Assembly (NCBI GenBank): GCA_038277395.1
Contig: CM076191.1
Location: forward strand, 90,888,822-90,952,821
DNA length: 64,000 nt
Reading direction: 5' to 3'
Source: Dryocosmus kuriphilus
Lineage: Eukaryota > Arthropoda > Insecta > Hymenoptera > Cynipidae
Positions 46,030 through 57,441 of the stretch are shown here, one piece after another. The translations under genes were made by a program, and so were the position numbers. Positions within the stretch are counted from its first letter, which is position 1. Each line of letters begins with the position of its first letter. The notes under the pieces are model-generated. The model was given only the letters and a program-made list of their open reading frames with translations, did not search any database and had not been told where the DNA came from.

Positions 46030-46540
46030 ATCTAAATATTAAGAAGCGACAAAAAAACACGGTCTAAACGGTGGTTTCGAATAAAATAAGTAAATAAATA
46101 CTCTGTTTATTACTATTTGGTGAAAAAAATACTCTAAAGAAAATATGTCTTCTCATCTGGTGTAGGACAAATATAGCGCAAATACAAAATACAACAAACT
46201 AAATTTTTTATTTTTATTTTACAACTCACATTTACATCCTTTTTGGACATTTACATACAGAAAACTCATCCTTATGTAGCCCATATCGTCTGCAGACGGA
46301 TTTTTATTAGAAGCGCTCGCATTCGCCTGAACAATTGGTCAGGGGAGAATGTTACCAAATCATCCTTCTCGCTGCCAAGTACTATTTTTATTAAATAATA
46401 ATGTATTATTAAATACCTGTAAATTAAAGTTTATGTCGGTCTGTACGTGTGCGAAATAGTTACATTTTTGCAAACGTGCTTATATATCAAATTTCTTGAT
46501 ACTTCTAAAAACATAATTAAAGACAGCAATTAGAATTTAC

Positions 46541-46848
46541 CTTCTGATTATCTAAAAGACTAGCCCAATCTGGTACACGGTTAGTTTTCAAATAGTTTTC
46601 TTTGCTTATACATCTAGCGGGTAAGTCTGTAACACCAAAAATAGCTCCACCAAGCCACGTAGTATAATTTGCGTGACAGGTAGCCGTGTGGAATTTGAAA
46701 GCTCGTATTTTCAATCTTCCGGAGTAGAAATCACTGTTGACTAAGTGTAGTAATTCGCTCTTCAGACGACTCGAGAATCCTTTTGCCATTACCGTGCCTC
46801 CGACTAAAAGAATATTTCTGCCAAGGGCCGTCGCATATCCAGAGGGCA
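46541..46848 (-). CDS. Actr10: Arp10/ACTR10 exon (C-terminal part), with one-base frame break
   Basis: Arp10 caps the pointed end of the Arp1 filament in dynactin. The acceptor TTTTTTTAG|TGC starts CPLDMRRPLAE; then the frame changes to NILLVGGTVMAKGFSSRLKS, TATCHANYTTWLGGAIFG, and NYLKTNRVPDWASLLDNQK, ending at donor AAG|GTAAAT. NILLVGGT is the actin-fold phosphate-2 loop region. The change occurs at a run of three A (plus strand TTT, 46815-46817) where four would keep frame; with the extra base the exon is 309 bases and fits phase 0 at both ends. Either a real deletion or an assembly error. The final short exon is not found. Confidence 0.9.
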
Positions 46849-47185
46849 CTAAAAAAATCGATTTATTATATTTTAAAAATATTATTTCAGAAACAGTAAT
46901 TTCAAAATAACTGTCTTTCAGTTTAAAAATTGTGTATTGATAAGGGAGAATGCATGACTTATATGGGGGTCATTTTTTATATTTCAGACCCCTCCGCATG
47001 CAAGAATTTTGTATAACATGTGTAACTTTTAACACGGGCTTAAGATTTTGCTACCCTTCCACCTTCCACGAATTTTACGTAATTAATAATCGCTCCTTAA
47101 TGAATTTAAAAGTTTAAAAGGAAAAGTAAAAAATGTATTTTGATTTTGATACTAAAACATTAAAACACTAATTTATTTAACGTAC

Positions 47186-47465
47186 TTTCACAATAGCGTC
47201 CAAAATCATCGTGGGAATACTAAGATTATCATTATCTCTTTCCCACAGAATTTCGAAAGCATTTTCCCTCACATAACCTGGAATTTCGAAAGACTTAACG
47301 CCAGGATATTTGACAGCCGGAGGTGGAGAAGGTCCATTTTCATCTCGCAAATTTGTAGATCTATCCATGGTTGTGACAAAACATGTTCTTACTTTAATGT
47401 CTTCTATTATTCTTTCCGATAATTCTAAATGTGGAATAGCATCTGTAATTTCCTTTCTTATGCAG
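47186..47465 (-). CDS. Actr10: Arp10/ACTR10 exon (middle)
   Basis: Acceptor TTTATCAG at 47466-47468, donor AAA|GTACGT at 47185. Encodes about 93 residues, including IRKEITDAIPHLELSERIIE, DIKVRTCFVTTMDRS and YVRENAFEILWERDNDNLSI ending TMILDAIVK. VRTCFV and the FEILWE...D(N) region are typical of Arp10. Phase fits: the previous exon leaves two bases and this exon supplies one, and its end is on a codon boundary as the next exon requires. The stretch before EDIKVRTCFV is about a dozen residues shorter than in the vertebrate protein, so a small extra exon upstream cannot be excluded. Confidence 0.9.
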
Positions 47466-48587
47466 CTGATAAAATAAAGAAAATACATTTATAAAGGAAT
47501 AATAAAAATACTTCAAATGGTAAAAAAGTGGTTGAATAAAAATTAGTCAAAGTAGGTGGCATGCGCCTATACAAAAAAGGATTTCGTAGACTATTTAAAT
47601 GTATAATCTAAACTATTTAAATTTCATATTTGTTACACAGTGTGTCCCAGATCTTCTTGTCCACATTAATACAGTAAATACAAAATAAAAAAAAATCGAA
47701 AATTCCTTTTTCAAAAACTTGTTGAAGTTATAGGTTTAGAGTTACAAAACATTTAAGCTGAACTAAATAGGAGCACCGTATAAACGGTCGTGCGTGCGTG
47801 AGCTATAAAGCGCAACTCTGTGCCTGTGACAGTCGGTTTTCTTTTCGGCATCCCCCACCACGGAGCTCGCTTGCATGGAAGAAATAGTGGCGGCCTGTCG
47901 AGGGAAGGGGACGCTGTCAGTGCCATCGAACTTCCATGACAGATAGAAACGAGAAGTTCGATTATTTAAAAAAAAAACAATGAAACAACTGTTGCATGAA
48001 TAGTTGGACAACTATGATACGTGATTGCACTACTGGCATACCCCTGTTTTGATGGGTTCCATAAAGAGAGGTTTAATCGTTTGATCGGTCCTCTCTTCTT
48101 GGAACTCATAGTTAGGGATGTAAGCCTTATGCAAGCGCATAATTGCATAATTTTCCAAAAGATGTAGGAATGATTAAATATCAGTCTTGGGACCATCAGA
48201 CACAATTTTAAGGCCGCATAATTTCGCATAATCAGAAGCCAAATGCTGCATAATTCGAGTTTTTCAATTATGCGCATAAAGTCACCTATTTCGGTGGATA
48301 AACTGCTAATTTTGCGATTTGTGCGCATAAATAGCCATTTTCAGTACATTATTCACTTATTTCGAGAGCAGTTTCAAAATTCCCGCTTTTCCCTGGCTTG
48401 AGGTTTTAGACGGAGGCCAGAGTTGCTGACAAGTTACCCGCAGAGTTTGCGCAGTATGAGTTGTGCGCATTTCATCTTTAACCCTTTCTCCTCTAAACAG
48501 AAAACAAATGCGTGCCGGCCGGCAACTGTTGTGATTGTTAGAGGTTAATTTTCATTTGAGAAGTGGCATGTAGTGCAATTATTTACA

Positions 48588-50819
48588 ATGACGGGTCATA
48601 AGTCAGTGTCTTTGGCTACTCGTGTTGACGATTATAAACATGAAGGAATGTACATCTTCGATAAAGCTCGTATGATGTGCAAGTTTTGCAAAACGAGAGT
48701 TGATTGACAACGGAAAAGTACTATTGGCAATGACTGTAAGTCAAAACAGCATATCAAGAAGAAAATAGCTGCTCAACAGAATAACTTGAAACGTCAAGCC
48801 TATAGATATTTCCGGAAGCTTGAATACTGCTAAGAAAGATAAGGATGAAAGGGAGACTTTCATCAAACAAACTGTGAATGCTTTCCTGAAAGCAAGTATT
48901 CCTCTGACAAAGTTGGATGATCCAAGTTTTCGTGAATGGCAGGGTGAATATGTACATGGTGATAATTTTTATCAATTTTAAATGAAAATAAATGTGATTT
49001 TATACATTTTGATCAACGAGAAGAATTAGATGTTTTAAAAGCGTATGGAAGTCACCTAACCTCAAATCTGCTAGATCTGTAAAATATCCAATGAAAATGT
49101 ACATTACATATATTGTAACAATTTAATTCAATTAATAATTTTAATTAAATTTTTACAATATGCAATCTATATTTCCTTGGGATTTTTCACGGAGAATTTG
49201 TCAATTCTTCAGGTGGTGGTGATTTGCCTAATGCTCAGTATTTACAGGACACATATGTTCCACTGTTAAAAGCAGATCATGATGAATCTCTGAAAAGTAA
49301 ATTGAAGGAAAAGAATGTCGTCACGTGTGATGAGTGGCATGTGTAAAGATTCTTAGCAATGTTGATGCGGATCATTGTTCCAAAGCTATCTTACAGGTGT
49401 GCATTCCTCTTTACTGTATTGTGAAATTGATCAAATTTTATCTTCGATTTGGCCCTTATTTACCAAGTTTTGGATCGAGGAATCGAAAAATTCCAATTTT
49501 TGGTAATGTAATTAAAATCTATAAATCTGAATTTATGAAAAATTAAATTATTGAGTCAATTAAATTGAATTCATAAATTAATAAGTAAACAAAAAAAAAT
49601 TAATAAAAAAATTTTTTTTAACTCTAAATCAGTATGGAGTTTCCCATGAGAGTGTTGTGGCTATAGCATCTGACAGCGCACCATATATGAACCTGTGTTC
49701 GCCTTCTTCGAGATCTTCTTGGGAATCCAAAACTAATCCATATTCAATGTTGGGGACATAAACTCAACAAGGTCATGAAAATTTTCTCGGACAAACTTTA
49801 CAGGATGAATGGATGTGTAGCGAATACCAAGAAATTGTTCCAAAACACCCGGAAAAGAAAACACAAGTACATGCATTTTTTGAAAAGGGTACTCTCTTAC
49901 AAAAGCTAAAATTGCTCAACTTTTCCCTACACCGGTTATGACAAGATGGAGAAGTTGGAGAAAATCAGTTGTGTATTTGTCAGAGTATGTGGAAGATGTT
50001 GCAGAGTAAGCCAAAACAGTGCCTGAATCAGAGTCTGTTAAGGCTGTCAAATATTTCAAACAGCTAACCAATGAAGAGATCCAAATAATCAAAGCTGAGA
50101 CTGTGTTTGTGGTTGACTATAGTAATCTGCATCAGATCTGCTAGTTAAAGTTGAGGGACCTAAGTACCTTATGTTACACGTATTGTACTCAAAGGTGAGT
50201 GAAGTGCGCCACTCTATTGTAAAGAATGCAAAAGATGCCAAGAGTGTACTCTTTTACAACACTAAAGCTAGTCTTGGTGCTGTATCTGATGAACAGCAGA
50301 AACGTTTACTAAAAATAATCCGGTCACTAGCAACTGCTTGTGATAAACTTCGAAAACGCTTCATGAATGAAGATACTGCCAAAGACTTTTTCGAATCAGT
50401 TAGATCTTCATTTGACCCCTGCAAAATGATGTTCTTCTGAAAGTGTCTCTAAAGCCAAAAAGGAGCTATTCCTTTTAAATCTTATCTCGCTTCCAAACTT
50501 CTCTATTCTACACTCTATTCTGGTAGATATTGTAAAAGAGAATACCAAGACTGCGAAAACGAAGAAAACAAGGAATGGTGAGGAAGAGGAAGATGACCCT
50601 GTGGTTAACGTCTTGTTGTCAATGAAAGTTAATCATCCTGACTTTGTGATGCATTGTATGAAAGTATTACATGTTCCGCTCTCTAATATTGATTCTGAGA
50701 GAGGCTTCAGTGCCTTTGGTGACATTCTTACTCCAAAGCGAAATAGACTTTCTCCTGCAAATGTTGAAGTTGCGCTGTGCATGTACTTTGTAAGTGGTAT
50801 GGAATCGTCCAATCAATAA
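48588..50819 (+). pseudogene. hAT transposase pseudogene, BED-finger (CGGBP1-like) type
   Basis: Starts MTGHKSVSLATRVDDYKHEG at 48588; BED-type zinc ligands are CKFC then H. A TGA at 48705-48707 lies where Trp is usual. Next come TFIKQTVNAFLKASIPLTKL (48870), DLPNAQYLQDTYVPLLKADH (49213), VVAIASDSAPYMN (49660), and the C-terminal dimerisation part with VPLSNIDSERGFSAFGDILT (50670) and RNRLSPANVEVALCMYF. Several frameshifts and stops separate the pieces and an unrelated segment lies at about 49333-49625. Inactive. Confidence 0.8.
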
Positions 50820-51050
50820 TACGGATTATTTTAAAGATATCGTTGACGAAGGTTCTGTTTTGTGTAATGTGATTGTACAGTTGAACTGTAAGATCGCTAC
50901 TTTTTTGAGATACGTAAACAGAAGTTGATTTGTTTTTAAGAGTAAATAATTTCACTGCAATATTTGTTTATCCTTTCCCTATTGTTTAAAGTGTATCCTG
51001 CCAGCCTATAATGCATAATAATGCATAGACCTGTATTTTTGAGCGCATAA

Positions 51051-51153
51051 TGCCTGCACAATTTCGGAATTTTCACCGCATACTGACCGCATAAAAGACT
51101 CGAATTTCGGCGCATAATTCGGCATTCTCGAATGCATAAAGTTCACAACCCTA
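51051..51153 (+). repeat. Right terminal region of the intronic hAT
   Basis: Holds GCATAAT or GCATAAA words about every 20-40 bases and ends in the terminal repeat ttcacaaccccta-like bases (CAACCCTA). The left end near 48113 has the same kind of words (see the element entry). Confidence 0.6.
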
Positions 51154-51737
51154 CTCCTAGAATAGAAAGAGAGGGTTGCACTCGATCATTTCAAAGCGAT
51201 CGAACATCTCTATCTCATTCGATCGTGTAGAGGTATTAGAATCACACGGCTCGTCCCCCAAGCTGCGATGCATTCGGTTGAAATAGAGTATTTCTGCTGC
51301 TTAGGCCCGGCAGCGCTTAATTCGCCATACAGAAACAAACCCTGCGTGTGTGAGGTTAAAAAATTTCACGACATTTAATTTTCGGCTTGTTTAAAGGTTT
51401 AAAAATTCTAACAATGTAAAAGCTACAAATTGTATTGTGGCAAATTAACGCCTTCTAAGAGTTTCTTCTCGACCGGCCACGGCAGAATCAAAATGAGATC
51501 TTAAGCCTGCTTTGCAATCGTCACACGGGACCGTGAGAGATCCTACGTCAGAAGTCTTGGTTAATCTAACTTTTACTCTGTTGGATTCACGGAGGGACGA
51601 ACTGTAATCCAAGGACCAGTCGATTGGTTTCAATTCCAATTTTCAATTAAGATGTGTCGGAAGCACTCATCGGTTTCCAGCCGCGGCCAGCTCATCTGTA
51701 ATTTGCCGCGCGTGCGCAAGACTTCCTATTTCCGTTC

Positions 51738-52990
51738 ATGACGTCCGTACTTCGAAATGCGGCACAACCGTTTCAGCATTTCGTCGATGATGCAACCTGT
51801 GACCTTCCTTTTATGTTTCCGTACATCTACGATCTTCTAGTTGCTTCTGACAACGAAGAGCAACATCTAAGAACCCGAGGATCTTGTTTCAGCCACTCCA
51901 GGGCTACGGATTGGTCATCAATTCGGTCAAGTCACACTTCGGAGTACAGGAAGCCAAATTTCTCGGACATAAAGTCTTCAAGAAAGGCATTAAACCTTTA
52001 CCTGAGAAAGCCACAGCAATCCTCGATTTTTCAAAACCACAAAACATTCAGAAGCTGCGAGGTTTTCTCGGTATGATCAGTTTTTACCGAAAATTCGTAA
52101 GAAAAGCTGCTAGCCTCCTTGCACCGATTAACCAGCAGCTCATAAAATCTGACGTGAAAGGCAGCCAGGCAGTATACTGGACTCCACAACTCAAAGAATC
52201 TTTTACCAAGTGCAAGCGGGCCCTTACAGAAGCAACTTATCTTGTCCACCTAAACGTCAACACGGAACGGGCAATATTTGCCAAGATACTTCCAATCAAG
52301 CCATTGGTGTTTTTATTTTTTAGTAAACATCTGATACATGCTATAGAGAAATTATCAATACATGATCGTGAGCAACACGCTGTTTATGTAGCAATTAAAT
52401 ACTTTCGGCAAATCTCCAAAGGTCGACACGCAATCATCTACACTGATTACAAAACACTGCTGCACGCTATTAAAGAGCGTCTAGAACGAGCTCCATCATG
52501 TCAATTTCATCGACTGGACTTCACTGCCCAATTCTTACAAACGTGGATCGCTACACTCGATTCTGTGAGTCTGTACCACTCGCAGATGGCTACGCAGAGA
52601 CTACAGCATGAGCTCTTCTCTATCACGGGATAGCAAGATTTGGCGTTCCTCTTCGCATCACTTCGAAACTTGGAAGAAAATTCGAGTTCCTTTCTCCTCC
52701 AAAAGCTAAATGAGTTTTAGAGAACCAAGCACCTCAGAAGAACGCCTTTCTATCCACAATCAAATGGTCTCGTCAAAAGATTACACCGATAACTCAAGGC
52801 AGCACTGCTCTGCCATGACGATTCGTGGGTTGAAGCCATCCCAGCTGCAATTCTCGGCATAAGATCTGCGTAGAAGGAGGACATCAGCACGAAACCAGCA
52901 GAGGTCGACTATGGTAAGCCCATTTGACTCTTAGATGAAGTCGATACTACTCGGTTAGCTGTCGAGAATAGTCTAGTCACGATTACGTTA
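51738..52990 (+). pseudogene. Ty3/gypsy pol fragment: RT end, RNase H, integrase scraps
   Basis: RT: PYIYDLLVASDNEEQH, where the first Asp of the YxDD box is Tyr (TAC at 51828-51830); then after a frameshift near 51885 YGLVINSVKSHFGVQEAKFL and LRGFLGMISFYRKFV (thumb region). RNase H: HDREQHAVYVAIKYFR and IIYTDYKTLLHAI. Integrase: TPFYPQSNGLV and HDDSWVEAIPAAILGI, with several stops (52640-52990). Non-functional. Lies opposite in direction to Arp10. Confidence 0.8.
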
Positions 52991-53277
52991 CTTCTCTCAT
53001 CGCGACAAATCGTTACCTGAATTTAGGCGTCTGGTGAATAAACTGTGTGCTTTTAAATAATGTCTTTCTCAATACAAGTAATCCCTTCATATTCCTATAC
53101 TAAAATTCTATTACGGGAAACGAGACTTGATGAAATTATTTGAAAGTGGAAAATAGGCAAGCCGACTCAATCTTAATTACATATTTTTTAACGCCATTGA
53201 AAAGTTAAAAAAAAAAACGGTCAGCATTCTTATAAGTTTATGCGAGGAGTTAATCAATTGGATTGTTGGTGTAGACT

Positions 53278-53420
53278 AGACTGCAAGGTTGCACAAGATT
53301 GCAAGAGATTGCAAGATTATCAAAAATTGCAAAAGATTGCATAGAATTGCAAGAGACTTTAAACGATTGCATGAAGTAGCAAGGGATTGCTTGACATTAC
53401 ATGACATTGCAAGATGTTAT
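53278..53420 (+). repeat. Short-period repeat of gattgcaag-type units
   Basis: At least ten near copies of (a)gattgcaag with 9-22 base spacing. A second, smaller cluster (gattgcacgag, gactgcatag, gattgcatgag) lies at 53810-53850. Non-coding. Confidence 0.75.
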
Positions 53421-54099
53421 TAGATTTCCTAGGATTATCTTTGTTAATCTATATGTTAAATATTAGTTTAATTAATTTAATATTTTCTTTTACTTGGAAC
53501 TATTAGTATTTGTTTATTAAAATAATATAATTTTCATAGAAATTTTCGATATTTTCAGTCAAAGGAAAATTTGTTTTTGCGGTTGAGTAGGACAAACAAG
53601 TGTTTGTTATAAATTATTTATAACAATTAGCTTAAAATTGTAAACTACACATTTATGCTCTCTGAACGTATAATTACATTCGTTGTGCTATTCAACCGGT
53701 TTATTTAAATATTTTCTTCTACTATATAAAAATAGTATTGATGAAATGGCTCATTTTTACAGTATATTATTTGCTTGAATAATTAATGATATGAGCTTTA
53801 TTGGGATTGCACGAGACTGCATAGAGGGTGCATACCAGATTGCATGAGGAATTAACTCCTCGGATTAATATGTATACATTTTTATAAAAATCTAGCCTAG
53901 AGTTCCAATCTCCAGCATGTGCGATTTTTCAAATCGTTAGAACGTGCAATTATACATATATGTAAATGAGCATGCGTGAAATTATGTGATTTCAAACATA
54001 AATTAAGGGCAGTAATAAAATATAAAGCAATTTTTTTGTGCAAATTTGACATTGCTTTACATCATCTATTTCGAGCTGCTGTAATAGATCGCCTTGAGT

Positions 54100-54290
54100 T
54101 TTTAGATGTATGCATCCCTGTTCGTTCTTCTTATATTCATTAGACCCGATCTTTCATTGAGTACCTGACTGACCAACCTTTCGTTGTTCTTGACGACCGC
54201 CGAGTCTACACACGATCTTACGAAGAGTGTCAGACTGCCCGACCTTTCATTGCTCTAGCGCCAACCGCTGAGTCTGAATCGTCCAATACC
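54100..54290 (+). repeat. Diverged direct repeat of about 76 bp
   Basis: Phrases (c/g)acctttc(a/g)ttg(t/c)tct and accgc(c/t)gagtct occur at about 54175-54210 and 54250-54275, preceded by ctgactg in both. Perhaps an LTR relic. Two units only. Confidence 0.5.
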
Positions 54291-55050
54291 CATTCTTAAT
54301 ATTTTCATATTAATCTCTCTTCCAGATGGCACATCATAGAAATTAATTCCTTGACTTATCTTAGACTGAAAACCCGACTTCAATAACTGATCACTAGGTT
54401 TTTAAATTCGATTTCTCTCCGTGAACTGAACAATTTTATAGAAGACGAACATCTCAAAGTTCTTTTTATATTGAAAGAAAATTGTTATTGGTCACGTTTT
54501 AAAAATTAAATAAAAGCTATGGATACATGGAAAAGGCGGAAAAAGCGCTTTTCATCTGGGATTTTATTGTTATTTAACAAATAGATTTCAGTCGTTACAG
54601 AGAACAGTTTCAAAAACACAAAAAAAAAAAAAAACGCTTGTCCAACAAGAAAATTCAGAATGAATTTCCTGAAAGTAAGATTTGAAAGCAAGTAATTATT
54701 TGTAATATATTTGTTATATATAAAATAAGAATAAATGCTTTGGAAGATTGAAAAAGGTATGAATGCATCAGCACAATCTTTTAACCTCTAAATAAATCAA
54801 AAAAATTCCGTATACCTTTTAAACCTCACACACACGGGGTGTGCTTGTGCATACGTGACTGAAGCACAGTCGGAAGACGGTTGCGGAAATACTCTATTTT
54901 AACCAAATACATTGCAGCTTGGGGGTTCTGGGACACTCGACTGAATGCTTAAGGGTTTCGACCCGGGTCTACGAAAATTAAATGAAGGATCATAAATAAT
55001 TGTATTTAATAAGCGAAAATAGTTAAAGAAATTGTAATTGAAAAAATTAC

Positions 55051-55335
55051 TTGTGTACAGCTTGACCTGCAAGTGGTAGGGCCTGCCATGCTTTCAAAAC
55101 CGGTATGCCTTCAAAAACCGGAATCAAGGTAGCTTCCTCGTAACCGACATCCAAAATTAGTGCTGTCTCAACACCAAGAGTACTGATGGTGACCAAGTGT
55201 GATGGCAGGATCATTAACGACCCAATTTCGAAGTGACGGAAGAGAACTTTAGCGAGAGTATCTCTGAATTGTGTTGGAGTGAGAAACGATTCCAATACTA
55301 CGACTCTCAAATCTTTTGGACTGATAACAGTATGC
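55051..55335 (-). CDS. Actr10: Arp10/ACTR10 exon (N-terminal half)
   Basis: Acceptor TTGAACAG|G at 55336-55337, donor CAA|GTAATT at 55050; 285 bases. Encodes HTVISPKDLRVVVLESFLTP, TQFRDTLAKVLFRHFEIGSL, PSHLVTISTLGVETALILDV and IPVLKAWQALPLAGQAVHK. These correspond to the RD.RVV..ES....FR.TL..VLF..F..PS(L)L..PSHL region and the LDVGY..A.L.P(V/I).EG(I)PVL motif of Arp10. Upstream exons (the first about 80 residues) are not recognised between here and 64000; they may lie outside or be divergent. Confidence 0.9.
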
Positions 55336-55399
55336 CTGTTCAAATTAAATAGAAAATTAAGGATGACATTAATATAGTTATGAAGTATACTACTGCTCA

Positions 55400-57430
55400 A
55401 ATAAAATCACCAGTTAATCGTTAATTGTACAAGTTGTTCTAATTATGATACATAAAGCACAGAAATAAAAGAATGTGACTTATTAGCACTTCATATAATT
55501 TTACCTTAAATTAGGTAAATCACGTAATTTTAACTATAAAATAAACATAAGTGCAGTGTCTTTATCTGACATACGAGTATGTAGTAATACAATCAGCAAC
55601 TGACAAGATATGTTGACGTTAGGGCGATTTTCACCGTGCGCTCAACACAGAAAAAAGTAGCAATGGTTTTTGAATTATGCGTCTTATTCTTAGAATTAAG
55701 CTTTTTATTATAAAAATAAGATGCAAGTTAGACTAAAGTTTGGCCTTAATTACACTGAAGTTTAGTCTCGAGATTTTCAATTTTATCCGGCTATGCTATG
55801 TGTCATTTATGTGGTCGTTTTTGAAACATTTTTTCGTGCTGAAGGGCAACAAATACATCGATTCGGTTCTGAATCCGAAAAAAGAAATGGTGTTACGAAC
55901 AATAGTTTCTAATCTGTTCGCCGGAGGTATCCAAACAGTCAGTCAGGAGGGAATCATAACTGTTTATTTTATTTTTATGTGGGGATCGTTATTGGCACCG
56001 TTCCTCCCTTAGGGAAGTTCCGAGACTCTACATAATAACAAAAACATCGTGATTCTAAATTCAAAACGGTTAAGGTTCAAATAAAAATGGTTAGAGAAAT
56101 TTTGGTCAATGCAGAGTAATAATATTTATTGAAAAGAAAGTCAAAACCTTAACAGCTACCGCACACTAATCACAAAATGACGGGCATGATTCACGAATGT
56201 AAATGTTTCAACAAAAGGGGTAATTTGATCAAGTACAATGTAAGAAAACAGTTGACCCCTTGGCTTCTACAGGAGGAAGAGAGACAGAATAAGGCCGTGC
56301 ACTTCGTATTACAATAGTTATGTCTGACCTTTTTCGATGTTCGTGATCTCTGGTCTGGGAACTTCTGCTCACGATCCACCGATTATCCACGCATTTCTCC
56401 TACCCGCAAATTGTCACCCGAATTCACATTCACAGCTCTTTCTCCAGTTGTTTCTAGTCCTTGGCACTTTACAAGTACCCTCTGGGCCGTACGCACAAAG
56501 CACTAAATTAGGGTTGAGTTTTATGGTTTTACGTCGTTAAAACCATAGGGACATTGCACACCCTTTTAGCACTCGGCGTTATTCGGGCGACAACCGCGAC
56601 TCAAAGAAGCGCGAGTAAAAATTCCGACGGAGCATGGACACTAAGTCCCCAAACGTACCGGGATACTAGCACGGGCTAGATGTTGGCGGTGTGAATGCTA
56701 TCGAACCAAGGTATTGATTCGCCTCGTAGCCTAAGGCATGTATGTTTTGGGTAGGGTTTTTAGCTGAGTCCGCACCTCAAGCGTGGGACCTCCGTCCCGG
56801 CAGGATAAAATCCGCGTGACCACTAAATGCTAGATTTTTGAAAATTTTTGCAACTAAGAAATTTTGAAGGCACACGTGCACTGTTGCTATGCACTTCACT
56901 TAAAGCATTTAATTAATATTTCCAATCAAAATCGGATTCCGAATAATTAGTATAGGTCTATAAAAATGGTTCATTATTCACATTTTATTTATAGTGGCTT
57001 TTAAACGGGGACGGGCTCCTTATTGTTAATTTACTGATTTAGCATATTTCTCAACTGATTGTTCATTTTTGCTAGCGAACAATTTGAATATTTTTATGGA
57101 GTCTATTTTTATTAAATATACTGGTTTTATTATCGATCAAAGATTAATTTATTAGTGGATTATTTTTAACCAATAAATAAATCAAATTCGTCAAGTTATT
57201 GCTTAGTTATAATTTAACCATTTGTTAGGGATAACTTATTCATTATTTGGAACGTTCTAGTTCTCTATTCTGAATACAATTTGGACTTGATCAATCGATC
57301 AAATTATTCTATATTGATATCTTGTTCTATTGTTAAAGGATGAAGATTGTTATTATCATTTATAAATCATTTTGAGTTTATTGAATGAATTTTTTTAATT
57401 CGAGATTTGGATAGTTAATGGAAAGTTAAG
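55400..57430. other. Upstream of the first visible Arp10 exon; no exon recognised
   Basis: I looked for the Arp10 N-terminus on the minus strand and did not find it. Positions 56490-56850 are GC-richer with a hairpin tggttttacgtcgttaaaacca-like (about 56521-56550) and a segment rich in gtcc/ccgc words that may be the untranslated end of a retroelement. An open frame at 55740-56012 has no recognised motif. The remainder is AT-rich. Confidence 0.4.
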
Positions 57431-57441
57431 AAAGTTACCTA

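Larger units (their letters stand above)
48113..51153 (+). mobile_element. 3.0-kb hAT element inside an Arp10 intron
   Basis: Left end tagggatgtaagccttatgc; right end, reversed, tagggttgtgaactttatgc. Flanking 8-mers ctcatagt and ctcctaga match at 6 of 8 positions, a decayed hAT-type duplication. Both ends have many GCATAAT words. The coding region is broken (next entry). It is in the opposite orientation to Arp10. Confidence 0.8.
51230..54960. repeat. 3.7-kb unit between diverged inverted flanks, in an Arp10 intron
   Basis: At 51262-51300 ccaagctgcgatgcattcgg and aaatagagtatttc, and at 51340 gcgtgtgtgaggtt, recur reversed at 54889-54927 and 54826. The arms are about 130-150 bp and diverged. 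Between them sit the gypsy fragment and a gattgca repeat. I cannot tell a transposon from two independent copies of a repeat in opposite directions. Confidence 0.5.

Noticed and set aside
47638..47660. Mariner-like terminus (cagtgtgtcccaga)
   Set aside because: Only one end found, with no partner or transposase nearby.
55740..56012. 90-codon plus-strand frame upstream of Arp10
   Set aside because: No recognised motif, no splice or promoter context, and not related to Arp10's missing N-terminus on the minus strand.
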